From Paracoccaceae bacterium (GTDB lineage: Bacteria; Pseudomonadota; Alphaproteobacteria; Rhodobacterales; Rhodobacteraceae), in assembly GCA_023254015.1 (NCBI GenBank), contig JALQYS010000352.1, positions 1 through 18,614 of the forward strand: a DNA stretch of 18,614 bases, given 5' to 3'. A program made the translations under genes and the position numbers. Of the stretch, positions 6,900 to 13,310 are shown in pieces. The notes beneath the pieces are model-generated. The model saw nothing but the letters and a program-made list of their open reading frames with translations. It did no database searches and was not told the origin of the DNA. Every line of letters starts with the position of its first letter. Within the stretch, counting starts at the first letter, position 1.

Positions 6900-7372
6900 T
6901 GCACCGTCTCAGAAGAGCATTGTGCCGAAGCGTTCTTGCGAGTGCAGTTCTCGTAACAGTCCTCGTCCTGCTTGCCTTTCCCGCACGAGCCTTCTTTCAC
7001 GACGTGCCCGACACCGAAGGTGGACGTGCCATTTACGTGGCCAAATGTGCCTCCTGTCACGGTGCCAATCTGGAAGGGCAGCCGGACTGGCAGTCGGCGA
7101 GGGAGGACGGCACCTATCCCGCGCCGCCCCACGACGAGACGGGCCACACCTGGCACCATGGGGACGCGATGCTGCGAGACTACATCCGTCGCGGCGGGCA
7201 GCCGGTGCTGGACGATATGGGGGTCGACTTCACCTCCGGCATGCCCGGGTTTGGCGAAGAGCTGACCGAAGACGACATCGAGGCCGTCCTCGCTTACATC
7301 CGGTCGACCTGGCCCGACCGCATTCGTGCCGCACAGGCTGAACGCAGCCAGTTGGAAGCAGGTTCGCCTTGA
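6896..7372 (+). CDS. Mono-heme cytochrome c
   Basis: The 158-aa product has a signal peptide or anchor at about 1-32 (ending FPARA) and a class I cytochrome fold: CASCHG at 51-56 and likely axial M116 in SGMPGFGEELTEDDIEAVLAYI. HDETGHTWHHGDAM (79-92) is a His-rich stretch that could bind metal. The start overlaps the PBP2 stop (ATGA). It is the last gene before a new MerR-type promoter, so it probably ends the first operon, though no terminator is visible. It could accept electrons from the operon's other cytochromes; the terminal acceptor is unknown. Confidence 0.88.
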   Translation: MMHRLRRALCRSVLASAVLVTVLVLLAFPARAFFHDVPDTEGGRAIYVAKCASCHGANLEGQPDWQSAREDGTYPAPPHDETGHTWHHGDAMLRDYIRRGGQPVLDDMGVDFTSGMPGFGEELTEDDIEAVLAYIRSTWPDRIRAAQAERSQLEAGSP

Positions 7373-7408
7373 AGCCGCAAGTAAGTCCACCGACCTCCCA
7401 ATTCCCGC

Positions 7409-7439
7409 TTGCCTCTCTAGGAACTAGAGGGTGCATACC
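7409..7439 (+). promoter_or_regulatory. MerR-family promoter-operator upstream of the DsbA-like gene
   Basis: TTGCCT (-35, 7409-7414) is followed by a 19-bp spacer and CATACC (-10, 7434-7439). The spacer holds the perfect dyad CTCTAG (7415-7420), GAA, CTAGAG (7424-7429). The dyad centre lies eight bases after the -35 box, as in known MerR-type promoters. The same core, with one mismatch, recurs at 17827-17857, so one regulator could serve both. The leader to the ATG at 7483 would be about 37 bases. Confidence 0.78.
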
Positions 7440-7482
7440 GCCTGAAACTCGAAATCTTCATCCGCCACACAAGGCTCTTCCC

Positions 7483-8208
7483 ATGCGCGTCACGTCAATC
7501 CTGTTTGCTATCACGCTCGTTTTCGCTCCCGGCCTCACTCTGGCGCAGGAGACTACGGAAGATCGGATCAAGGAACTGGTCGCCGAAACCTTGCGCGAGA
7601 ACCCGGAGCTTGTGCTCGAGGCTATCCAGACGCTGGAGGCGCGCCAGGCAGAGGCCCAAGCTGCCGCCGTTGCCGCGACCCTGGCCGACGAGCGCGCCCT
7701 GCTTGAGCGCGACCCCAACGCTCCGGTCCTCGGCAACCCGGAAGGCGACGTGACGGTGGTGGAGTTCTTCGATTACAACTGTCCCTATTGCAAACGCGCG
7801 ATGCCTGAAATCGACGCCCTGCTGGCCGAGGACGGAAACATCCGTCTTGTTCTGAGAGAATGGCCAATCCTCAGCGAAGGATCAGCGATCGCGGCGCGGG
7901 CCGCTTTGGCTGCACGGAAGCAGAACAAGTATGCTGAACTGTACAATGCGCTGATGGGTGCGCGGGCGAAGTTGGACGAGCAGTCGGTGCTGCGGATCGC
8001 GGGCGAGGTCGGACTCGATGTCGAGCAGCTCAAGGTCGACATGCAATCGCCCGAAGTCGAGGAACATATCGCCACGTCGCTACGTCTGGCCGAGGCTCTC
8101 GGCTTCAACGGCACACCGTCATTCGTGGTGGGTGATCAACTGATTCCGGGCTTTGTCGAGAAGGCTCAGCTTGCCGAGGTGGTAGCCGCCGCGCGGGCCG
8201 CCGAATGA
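7483..8208 (+). CDS. DsbA-family periplasmic thiol-disulfide oxidoreductase
   Basis: This 241-aa protein has a signal peptide (1-21, ending TLA), an N-terminal helical region (23-77) and a thioredoxin-fold domain with C100-PYC-103 in FFDYNCPYCKRAMPEI. The cis-proline is P212 in NGTPSFVV. It matches the DsbA/Com1-type oxidoreductases with a helical N-terminal extension. An upstream start at 7369 would run through the promoter and add a non-signal segment, so 7483 was chosen; AAGG at 7471-7474 may serve it. Its own MerR-type promoter suggests metal induction. Copper oxidises periplasmic thiols, so a role in disulfide repair or isomerisation, or in metal transfer, is plausible. Confidence 0.88.
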   Translation: MRVTSILFAITLVFAPGLTLAQETTEDRIKELVAETLRENPELVLEAIQTLEARQAEAQAAAVAATLADERALLERDPNAPVLGNPEGDVTVVEFFDYNCPYCKRAMPEIDALLAEDGNIRLVLREWPILSEGSAIAARAALAARKQNKYAELYNALMGARAKLDEQSVLRIAGEVGLDVEQLKVDMQSPEVEEHIATSLRLAEALGFNGTPSFVVGDQLIPGFVEKAQLAEVVAAARAAE

Positions 8209-8861
8209 GTATCCGTTTTACGCGTCCTTTCGGTTTCCGACTTCAGCGGCCTTTCACGATCACTGAGACGGTCTTGGGCCGGATCAGGCATTCCGTCGTG
8301 GCAGCCACTTTGTGGATCGCCTTGACAGGGATTGCTTCGGCGCATTCAATCACCGTCGGCCTTCTGGTCGTCGGCGAGGACGTTGACGCAAGTCTGGCAG
8401 AAGCGGTGCGCGGTTTCCTCCTAGCGGCCGACGAACGGGACGGGCACGCCAACGAAACATCGGACGGACATCTCGGTGGGGTTGATGTGCAACTGCTGCC
8501 GCTGCCACGAGATGCGGCGGGGCTGGTCGAAGGACTGTTCGGTACGTCCGACGAGCCGACCGATGTCGTCATTGTCATTGGCGCCGAACCCGCGGCCAGC
8601 GACGCCGCGCGCGCGTATGCCTCGGCAAGCACGGTCTTGCGGCAGTTCGTACTGCCGGATGGGTGGGACAGCGCAGACGGAACCGACGGTTTTGTGTCGC
8701 GTTACCGGCTCGCCTATGGCGCGACGCCCGGCTTAATGGCGGCAACGGCCTATCATGCGGCTCGCAGGCTCGACGTCGCAATCAGACCGTTGGACGGTGT
8801 GGTGCCCGAGGAAGCACTGCTAAACGCCTGGAGGTCAACCGAATCCGGTCTGTCCTGGTGA
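8205..8861 (+). CDS. Short periplasmic substrate-binding-like protein
   Basis: The 218-aa product starts by overlapping the DsbA stop (ATGA). A hydrophobic segment at about 29-46 ends in ASA, suggesting export after a long basic N-region. The C-terminal part, FVSRYRLAYGATPGLMAATAYHAARRLDVAI, resembles the end of type 1 periplasmic binding proteins (Leu/Ile/Val class), which are usually 350-400 aa. This one is about half length, so it may be a single-lobe derivative. Similar short proteins occur with quinoprotein or cytochrome genes, but I cannot name the family. No transporter genes accompany it. The substrate is unknown. Confidence 0.6.
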   Translation: MSIRFTRPFGFRLQRPFTITETVLGRIRHSVVAATLWIALTGIASAHSITVGLLVVGEDVDASLAEAVRGFLLAADERDGHANETSDGHLGGVDVQLLPLPRDAAGLVEGLFGTSDEPTDVVIVIGAEPAASDAARAYASASTVLRQFVLPDGWDSADGTDGFVSRYRLAYGATPGLMAATAYHAARRLDVAIRPLDGVVPEEALLNAWRSTESGLSW

Positions 8862-8867
8862 CCCGGG

Positions 8868-8896
8868 AACCAATGGCGCACGGCGTCATTGGTTTT
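8868..8896 (+). terminator. Rho-independent terminator after the DsbA operon
   Basis: AACCAATGGCG (8868-8878) pairs with CGTCATTGGTT (8884-8894) over 11 bp with one G-U pair and a 5-base loop. A TTTT run covers 8893-8896. It separates the rightward DsbA operon from the convergent DUF411 gene ending at 8924. The T-run is short, so efficiency is uncertain. Confidence 0.7.
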
Positions 8897-8923
8897 GGGC
8901 AGTCCCCGCACGACTGAACGGGA

Positions 8924-9391
8924 TCAGGCTGCAGGGTAGCTCGTGAAGACACTGCCGCCGCCGTCCATCCCGACAAGGATGACGTCATAGGCTTCGCGAT
9001 CGGTCTCGGGTCCCATGCCGGGTGACCCGTAGGGCATGCCAGGCACGGAGAGACCGACGGCGACGGGTCGTTCAGCCAAAAGACGGCGGATGTCGGCGGC
9101 GGGAACGTGCCCCTCGACAGTATAGTCGCCGATGGTGGCGGTGTGGCAGGACGCGAGGTCTTCCGGAATGCCACGCTCGCGCTTGAACGCCGCAAGCTCT
9201 TCGATGCTGCGTTCCTCGAAGGATACCCGAAAGCCGCTGTCGCGCAGATGTCCGATCCACCCGTTGCAGCAGGGGCAGCCGGGGTCCTTGACGACGTGGA
9301 TGGCTTCGTCGCCCTCGGCAAGTGCTGGGGTAGCCGCAATGGCGGCCAGCCAAGGAACGGCGGCGAGAACCTTGCGCCGGGACAGTGTCAT
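8924..9391 (-). CDS. Periplasmic DUF411 metal-binding protein (copy 1)
   Basis: The 155-aa product has a Tat-like signal (SRRKVLAAVPWLAAIAATPALA). The DUF411 core is intact: C39-P-C41-C42 in DPGCPCCNGW, C82-H83 in ASCHTA, H95 in EGHVP, and the VPGMPYGSPGMG signature with M119 and M126. DUF411 proteins sit in copper and silver resistance clusters and probably bind metal in the periplasm; the biochemistry is not well established. The ATG at 9391 follows a GAAAGG site by about 9 bases; a start at 9427 would add a non-signal N-terminus. It is only moderately similar to copy 2 at 14499-14969. Confidence 0.9.
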   Translation of the reverse strand: MTLSRRKVLAAVPWLAAIAATPALAEGDEAIHVVKDPGCPCCNGWIGHLRDSGFRVSFEERSIEELAAFKRERGIPEDLASCHTATIGDYTVEGHVPAADIRRLLAERPVAVGLSVPGMPYGSPGMGPETDREAYDVILVGMDGGGSVFTSYPAA

Positions 9392-9489
9392 GATGTCGGC
9401 CTTTCGTTGGAACTTTACGGGAAACATAGCTGCAAGTGCGGGGATCGGCGAGCAAAGTCTGATGAACCCGGCGACAGATCACCGAAATG

Positions 9490-10101
9490 CTACTCCAGCC
9501 TTGGGTCCCCGGCTTGAACCAGCAGAACCCCGTGGTTCTCGTCGGCGTCGTCGTCGGTGATCGTCCGTGTGGAGACGCCCGGCAAGTCGGCAAACCCCTC
9601 CATCATCCGTTTCGGAAACCAGGTCATCGGCAGGCTTTCAAATCCGGGCACCCCTTCCAGCACCCGCGACAGCGCGATGGTGCAGTTTGCTTTCGGCACC
9701 GCGCCATAGGCCATTGCCCGCTGCATGATCAGTGCCGCAACCTCGGGCGATACCTCGATAGTCTGTTCAACCACGTCGTAGGTCTCGCGGGCATGGTAGT
9801 CGATGTAGAAATCCACCATCTTCGGGGTGACCCCGAAGTGCACGTCGTTGCGCTCGGGCAGCCGGGGATGCCGCCAGGTGCCAGCCGGATCGAACAGCAC
9901 GCGCTGCGATCCGTTGATGAGCAGGCCCGCATGCGCTCCCGCTCCGCTGCGTGTCGAGAGGACCGTGAAGAGCGTGACCGAGGTCGGGCCGGGATGCTCG
10001 TAGCGGGCGGCGGCCACGGCCTCCTCGGGTGCCCAGATCGGTTCGGCACCGCAGGATGCCAGGCCAAGGATTGCCGCCATGGCGAACAGAAGTTTCCACA
10101 T
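9490..10101 (-). CDS. Lipoprotein, possible permuted papain-like (NlpC/P60-type) hydrolase
   Basis: This 203-aa protein has a lipobox, LASC, with acylated C17. The body has a conserved-looking histidine, H57 in GAHAGLLINGSQRVLFDPAGTW, and later N139-C140 in ANCTIALSRVL. Histidine before an NC motif is the order seen in circularly permuted NlpC/P60 (YiiX/LRAT-like) enzymes, so a cysteine hydrolase or amidase acting at the envelope is possible. I do not recognise a named family. It is in the same direction as the DUF411 gene, 98 bp upstream of it, and divergent from the small secreted protein at 10289. A perfect inverted repeat lies 20 bp before its start. Confidence 0.7.
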   Translation of the reverse strand: MWKLLFAMAAILGLASCGAEPIWAPEEAVAAARYEHPGPTSVTLFTVLSTRSGAGAHAGLLINGSQRVLFDPAGTWRHPRLPERNDVHFGVTPKMVDFYIDYHARETYDVVEQTIEVSPEVAALIMQRAMAYGAVPKANCTIALSRVLEGVPGFESLPMTWFPKRMMEGFADLPGVSTRTITDDDADENHGVLLVQAGDPRLE

Positions 10102-10120
10102 CGATTCACTGTCCCGCGTT

Positions 10121-10139
10121 TTGCGCAGGTTCTGCGCAA
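10121..10139. promoter_or_regulatory. Perfect inverted repeat, candidate operator between divergent genes
   Basis: TTGCGCA (10121-10127) and TGCGCAA (10133-10139) are exact inverted arms around GGTTC. The repeat begins 20 bp upstream of the lipoprotein ATG (minus strand) and lies in the 187-bp divergent gap to the gene at 10289. Its place suits a repressor site for the lipoprotein gene, but I cannot match it to a known regulator. It does not have the MerR-type spacing. Confidence 0.4.
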
Positions 10140-10223
10140 TCGCGACGGATTCCAGTAAACTCTGCGATAGTGGGGCAGGGAATTCGGAAACTCGGCATTG
10201 ATGCCGCAGCTTTAGAGATCAGA

Positions 10224-10272
10224 GTGCCCCTCAGGGACACCAAACTGTCAGGTGACGGAAGCAGGCTATCCT
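10224..10272 (+). promoter_or_regulatory. Tentative promoter for the multicopper oxidase operon
   Basis: CTGTCA (10245-10250) and TATCCT (10267-10272) could be -35 and -10 boxes with a 16-bp spacer, 16 bp before the ATG at 10289. Just upstream, GTGCCCC (10224-10230), TCA and GGGACAC (10234-10240) form an imperfect dyad that could bind an activator. No MerR-type dyad is present, so this operon may be controlled differently from the other three. Confidence 0.3.
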
Positions 10273-10288
10273 GATAATTGTCCCAAGC

Positions 10289-10642
10289 ATGGCGTTCCTC
10301 ACATTTCGCATGCATGTCCTGATCCTCGCCGCCTACGTCTTTGCGGCGATCATTCCCGTATTGGCTCTCGGCGAACGGCAGCAAGCTCAGGCTGACCATG
10401 CACAGATGATGGCGATGGCCGGCCATCTGGCGCACATGCCCGCGACTGACGGCCCGAAGGACCTGACACAGCAGCTGATCTGCCAACAGCACTGCCTTTT
10501 CGCAGCGGCGACCTTTCCTGCGCCGGACCGGGTTGCGGAAACTGTCGCGCGGTCCTCCGATGTGGAGGCTAGTGTCGACATCCTTGCCGCCTCGCTGGCC
10601 ATTCCGCCCCCAGGTCCGCCTCCGAAGATCGCCGTGATCTGA
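10289..10642 (+). CDS. Small secreted Met/His/Cys protein preceding the multicopper oxidase
   Basis: The 117-aa product has a hydrophobic signal at about 8-27. The mature part has H37, MMAMAGHLAHM (40-50), a cysteine pair C65-x3-C69 in LICQQHCLFAAA, and a proline tail PPPGPPPKIAVI. The Met/His run is a plausible Cu(I)/Cu(II) ligand set. The layout parallels the proteins at 107-403 and 1150-1524. I do not recognise a named family. An in-frame ATG at 10310 would give a shorter signal peptide and is an alternative start. The gene lies 66 bp upstream of the multicopper oxidase and is probably co-transcribed, so it may serve as its metal donor or chaperone; this is inference. Confidence 0.65.
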   Translation: MAFLTFRMHVLILAAYVFAAIIPVLALGERQQAQADHAQMMAMAGHLAHMPATDGPKDLTQQLICQQHCLFAAATFPAPDRVAETVARSSDVEASVDILAASLAIPPPGPPPKIAVI

Positions 10643-10708
10643 GCCTGCGGCTGCGGCATTCGCCGGGGACCGCTTGTCCAATTCACGACGCGATACAGGA
10701 GAATTCGC

Positions 10709-12184
10709 ATGTCGCCCTTTTCTCGCCGCGGCTTTCGGGCCGCTTCTGCGGCCACGGCCGCCTCGCTGATGCTTCCCGCTCGGGTCCGGGCCCAGTCCGG
10801 TCGAATGTCGCTGACCGCCACCACCCGCTCCATCGACGTGCGGGGCAAGGCCGCAACCGTGTGGGGGCTTCTGGATGGCGCCGGCCGGTCCGGCCTTGTC
10901 CTCGATCCGGGCCAGGCTTTCGCGGTCGATCTGGCAAACACTTTGGCCGAGCCGACGATCATTCATTGGCACGGGCAGATTCCGCCCAATGCGCAGGACG
11001 GCGTGCCCGACCTGCCGATGCCGGTCCTCCAACCCGGCGAAAACCGCGCCTACGATTTCGCCGCGCGACCGGGTACGCACTGGATGCACGCCCACATCCC
11101 GGCGCACGAGATGATGCTGCTTGCAGCACCCCTGGTCGTGCGGCGGCCCGAGGACGTTGCTGCCGACCGGCAGGAAGTGACGCTGTTCCTGCACGACTTT
11201 TCCTTCAAGCCACCTGCCGAGGTGCTGGCCGAGATCACCGGCGGCGCGTCGATGGCCGGGATGGATCATGGCCAGATGGGGCAGGGCGGCATGGACCATT
11301 CCGGAATGGACATGGGTGCCATGGGTCAGGGGGACATGATGGCGATGCCGGGGATGGATGGCATGGCGATGGACCTGAACGACTACAACTTCGACGCCTA
11401 TCTTGCCAATGATCGCACGCTGGACGACCCCGAAGTGGTTCAGGTCGACAAAGGTGGGCGCATCCTTGTCCGCGTCATCAACGCTGCGGCCGCCACCGTG
11501 TTTTGGATCGACACTGGCGCGCTGCCGGGACGGCTGGTCGCGGTGGACGGCGAGCCGGTCCGACCTTTGCCCGGCAACCGCTTTGGCGTCGCAATGGGCC
11601 AGCGGCTGGATATCGAACTGGACGTGCCGGGCGAGGGCGGGGCCTTCCCGATCCTTGCCCTGCGCGAAGGTGCCAAGGAAAGGACGGGTGTCATCCTCGC
11701 CACGCCGGGGGCGGCGGTGACTAGGATCGCCGAGATGTCGGAGGCCGACCATCCCGCCTTCAGCGGCGATCTGGCGCAGGAGGGTGCTCTACGCGCCGTC
11801 AGCCCGCTGCCCGAACGCGCGCCAGCTTCGCAGCCGATGCTGATGCTGGGCGGCACCATGATGCCCTATGTCTGGACGATCAACGGCCAGACTTGGGGGT
11901 CCCATGTGCCGGTGACTGCGAAATCCGGCGACCGAGTCGAGATCATGTTCCACAACATGTCGATGATGGCGCATCCGATGCACCTGCACGGCCACGCCTT
12001 CCAGGTAGTGGGTGTCGGCATGGACCGGATCGCAGGCGCGGTCCGCGACACCGTGCATGTGCCGCCGATGGGCATGGTGACGGTCGCGGTGGACGCGGGC
12101 GAGGCGGCGCGGTGGATGCTGCATTGCCACCACATGCCGCACCTTTCGACCGGCATGATGACCGAGTTCGCGGTGTCGGCCTGA
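10709..12184 (+). CDS. Tat-exported multicopper oxidase with Met-rich insert (CueO/CopA type)
   Basis: This 491-aa periplasmic laccase-like enzyme probably oxidises Cu(I) to the less toxic Cu(II) using O2. The signal holds a twin arginine (SRRGFRAASAATAASLML). All four copper-binding blocks are present: HWHG at 86-89, HAH at 127-129, HPMHLHGH at 422-429, and HCHHMPHLSTGM from H472 with C473, H478 and axial M483. Residues 182-221 form a Met/Gly/His-rich stretch beginning MAGMDHGQM, comparable in role to the CueO methionine-rich insert and close to the motif in the cytochromes at 1691 and 2338. AGGAG at 10697-10701 supports the start. It is shorter than typical PcoA/CopA (about 600 aa) and close to CueO. 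Confidence 0.95.
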   Translation: MSPFSRRGFRAASAATAASLMLPARVRAQSGRMSLTATTRSIDVRGKAATVWGLLDGAGRSGLVLDPGQAFAVDLANTLAEPTIIHWHGQIPPNAQDGVPDLPMPVLQPGENRAYDFAARPGTHWMHAHIPAHEMMLLAAPLVVRRPEDVAADRQEVTLFLHDFSFKPPAEVLAEITGGASMAGMDHGQMGQGGMDHSGMDMGAMGQGDMMAMPGMDGMAMDLNDYNFDAYLANDRTLDDPEVVQVDKGGRILVRVINAAAATVFWIDTGALPGRLVAVDGEPVRPLPGNRFGVAMGQRLDIELDVPGEGGAFPILALREGAKERTGVILATPGAAVTRIAEMSEADHPAFSGDLAQEGALRAVSPLPERAPASQPMLMLGGTMMPYVWTINGQTWGSHVPVTAKSGDRVEIMFHNMSMMAHPMHLHGHAFQVVGVGMDRIAGAVRDTVHVPPMGMVTVAVDAGEAARWMLHCHHMPHLSTGMMTEFAVSA

Positions 12185-12191
12185 CGCACGG

Positions 12192-12220
12192 CCGGACCCG
12201 CAGCCTGCCTGCGGGTCCGG
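12192..12220 (+). other. Very stable intercistronic hairpin between oxidase and thioredoxin genes
   Basis: CCGGACCCGCAG (12192-12203) and CTGCGGGTCCGG (12209-12220) pair perfectly over 12 bp with a 5-base loop. Only CCCTTT follows, so it is a poor intrinsic terminator. It fits a transcript stabiliser or partial attenuator that keeps oxidase mRNA more abundant than the downstream gene. Confidence 0.5.
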
Positions 12221-12245
12221 GCCCTTTCCCGGAGAGAGCGGACCC

Positions 12246-12767
12246 ATGCCAACACTCATCGGACGCCGTGCCGTCCTTGGTGCCCTCGCCGCGCCCTTCC
12301 TTGCAGGGTCCGCCGAGGCGCGCCCGCCCTTCCGGCTGCGCGAGGACCCGCAACCGCTGCTGTCCCCGCCGATCCTCGACGAAGCAGGCACAACGCGGAA
12401 ACTCGACGATTTCGCCGGCCGGGTGATCCTCTTGAACATCTGGGCGACGTGGTGCCCACCTTGCCGGGAAGAAATGCCGACACTTGACCGGCTCCAGTCC
12501 CGGCTGGGCGGCGCGGATTTCGCGGTGCTTCCGCTCTGCATCGACGACGCGGGGATCGGAAGGGGGCGGCGCTTCTACGACGAGATCGGCCTCGTCGATC
12601 TGCCGCTCTATTGGGCCGAGCCGCTGCGGGTTCAGCTTGCCCTTGCCTTCATCGGCCTGCCGACAACTCTTCTGATCGACCGGCAGAGCCGGGAGATCGG
12701 ACGTCTTCAAGGCCCGTTTGCGTGGGACAGCGAGGACGCCGTTGCCCAGATCGTTGGTTCCTTCTGA
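12246..12767 (+). CDS. TlpA-like periplasmic thioredoxin
   Basis: The 173-aa product has an N-terminal signal (about 1-25; GRRAVLGALAAPFLAGSAEA) and a thioredoxin fold with C70-PPC-73 in NIWATWCPPCREEMP and cis-proline P139 in GLPTTLLID. This matches TlpA/ResA-type reductases that reduce cysteines of apo-cytochromes or of copper chaperones such as Sco. GGAGAGAG upstream is a suitable ribosome site. It follows the multicopper oxidase by 61 bp, in the same direction. With Sco and PCuAC at the right end, a role in reducing Sco thiols for copper loading is reasonable. The twin arginine suggests Tat export, but a Sec signal cannot be excluded. Confidence 0.88.
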   Translation: MPTLIGRRAVLGALAAPFLAGSAEARPPFRLREDPQPLLSPPILDEAGTTRKLDDFAGRVILLNIWATWCPPCREEMPTLDRLQSRLGGADFAVLPLCIDDAGIGRGRRFYDEIGLVDLPLYWAEPLRVQLALAFIGLPTTLLIDRQSREIGRLQGPFAWDSEDAVAQIVGSF

Positions 12768-12829
12768 GGGATAAGTCGGTGTTGGTCGAAGACCATCAGC
12801 CAAAGATCGGACCCTAGACGGATGTGATC

Positions 12830-12922
12830 TCAGGCCGCCGGATAGCTGGTATAGACCTCAAGCTCGCCATCGCGCCGGATCAGTACCATGTCATCGGCAT
12901 CGCAGTTTTCTTCTGACCCAAT
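12830..12922 (-). pseudogene. C-terminal remnant of a DUF411 gene
   Basis: Read on the minus strand, the last 31 codons encode a segment ending LEVYTSYPAA and stop at 12830-12832. They align with the end of the intact DUF411 copy at 14499-14969: GSEENCDADDMVLIRRDG here against GSEDSREAYDVLLVRRDG there. Upstream of about 12922 the similarity ends, and the metal-binding cysteines, histidines and start codon are absent. It is closer to copy 2 than to copy 1 at 8924. It marks a deletion or replacement edge next to the less G+C-rich stretch. Confidence 0.8.
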
Positions 12923-13310
12923 GGGTCTCGGGTAGCGTTTGAACGCGACGCTGGCAACTCGAAAGGATCAACGGTCAAGCGTCGCTCAGTTGCAACATTC
13001 TACCTTAGTGCAGCATTCTCTCCTCTATACGTGAGACGAGGTCACAGGGCTGATCAGTCAATGATGAAGCTAAGCAATAACGAAAAAGATGAGAATCCCG
13101 TCGCGGAGAGTCCGCGACGGGCATCGATCTTGCGCCGACTGGTCGTGGGCTATTCTTCCAGGCCCGGCAGTTTCGAGAGCTGAAACTTCGCGCTCTGACT
13201 TACTCTTGGTGCGCAATCAGATTCTGGAATTGAAGCGTCCAAAAAAACCTTTGTGAGATTCAACACAACCAAGTTGAAAAGTATGTCACAGAACGCCCGT
13301 CAATACACTC
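12923..13310. other. Non-coding, rearranged stretch beside the DUF411 remnant
   Basis: No convincing gene is seen in these 388 bases. The base composition becomes visibly less G+C-rich to the right. It contains the strong hairpin at 13097-13121, listed separately, and a 40-codon plus-strand frame (13061-13183, beginning MMKLSNNEKDEN) with no good ribosome site and no recognisable product. No insertion-sequence end was recognised. Confidence 0.5.
13083..13121 (-). terminator. Hairpin with downstream T-run, likely terminator for the protease gene
   Basis: CCCGTCGCGGA (13097-13107) and TCCGCGACGGG (13111-13121) pair perfectly over 11 bp around GAG. On the minus strand TTTTT follows at 13087-13083, nine bases past the stem. 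It lies 190 bp downstream of the minus-strand gene at 13311. The gap between stem and T-run weakens the call; it could be another structured element. Confidence 0.45.

Noticed and set aside
10106..11752. 548-codon open frame on the minus strand
   Set aside because: It is the antisense of the well-supported multicopper oxidase in G+C-rich DNA, has no recognisable domain and overlaps a promoter region.
11789..12803. Long minus-strand frames opposite the oxidase end and the TlpA-like gene
   Set aside because: They are compositional shadows of two clear genes on the other strand.
13061..13183. 40-codon frame that might encode a small peptide
   Set aside because: It has no convincing ribosome site, no known precursor features and no modifying enzymes nearby; the hairpin at 13097-13121 explains part of the sequence.
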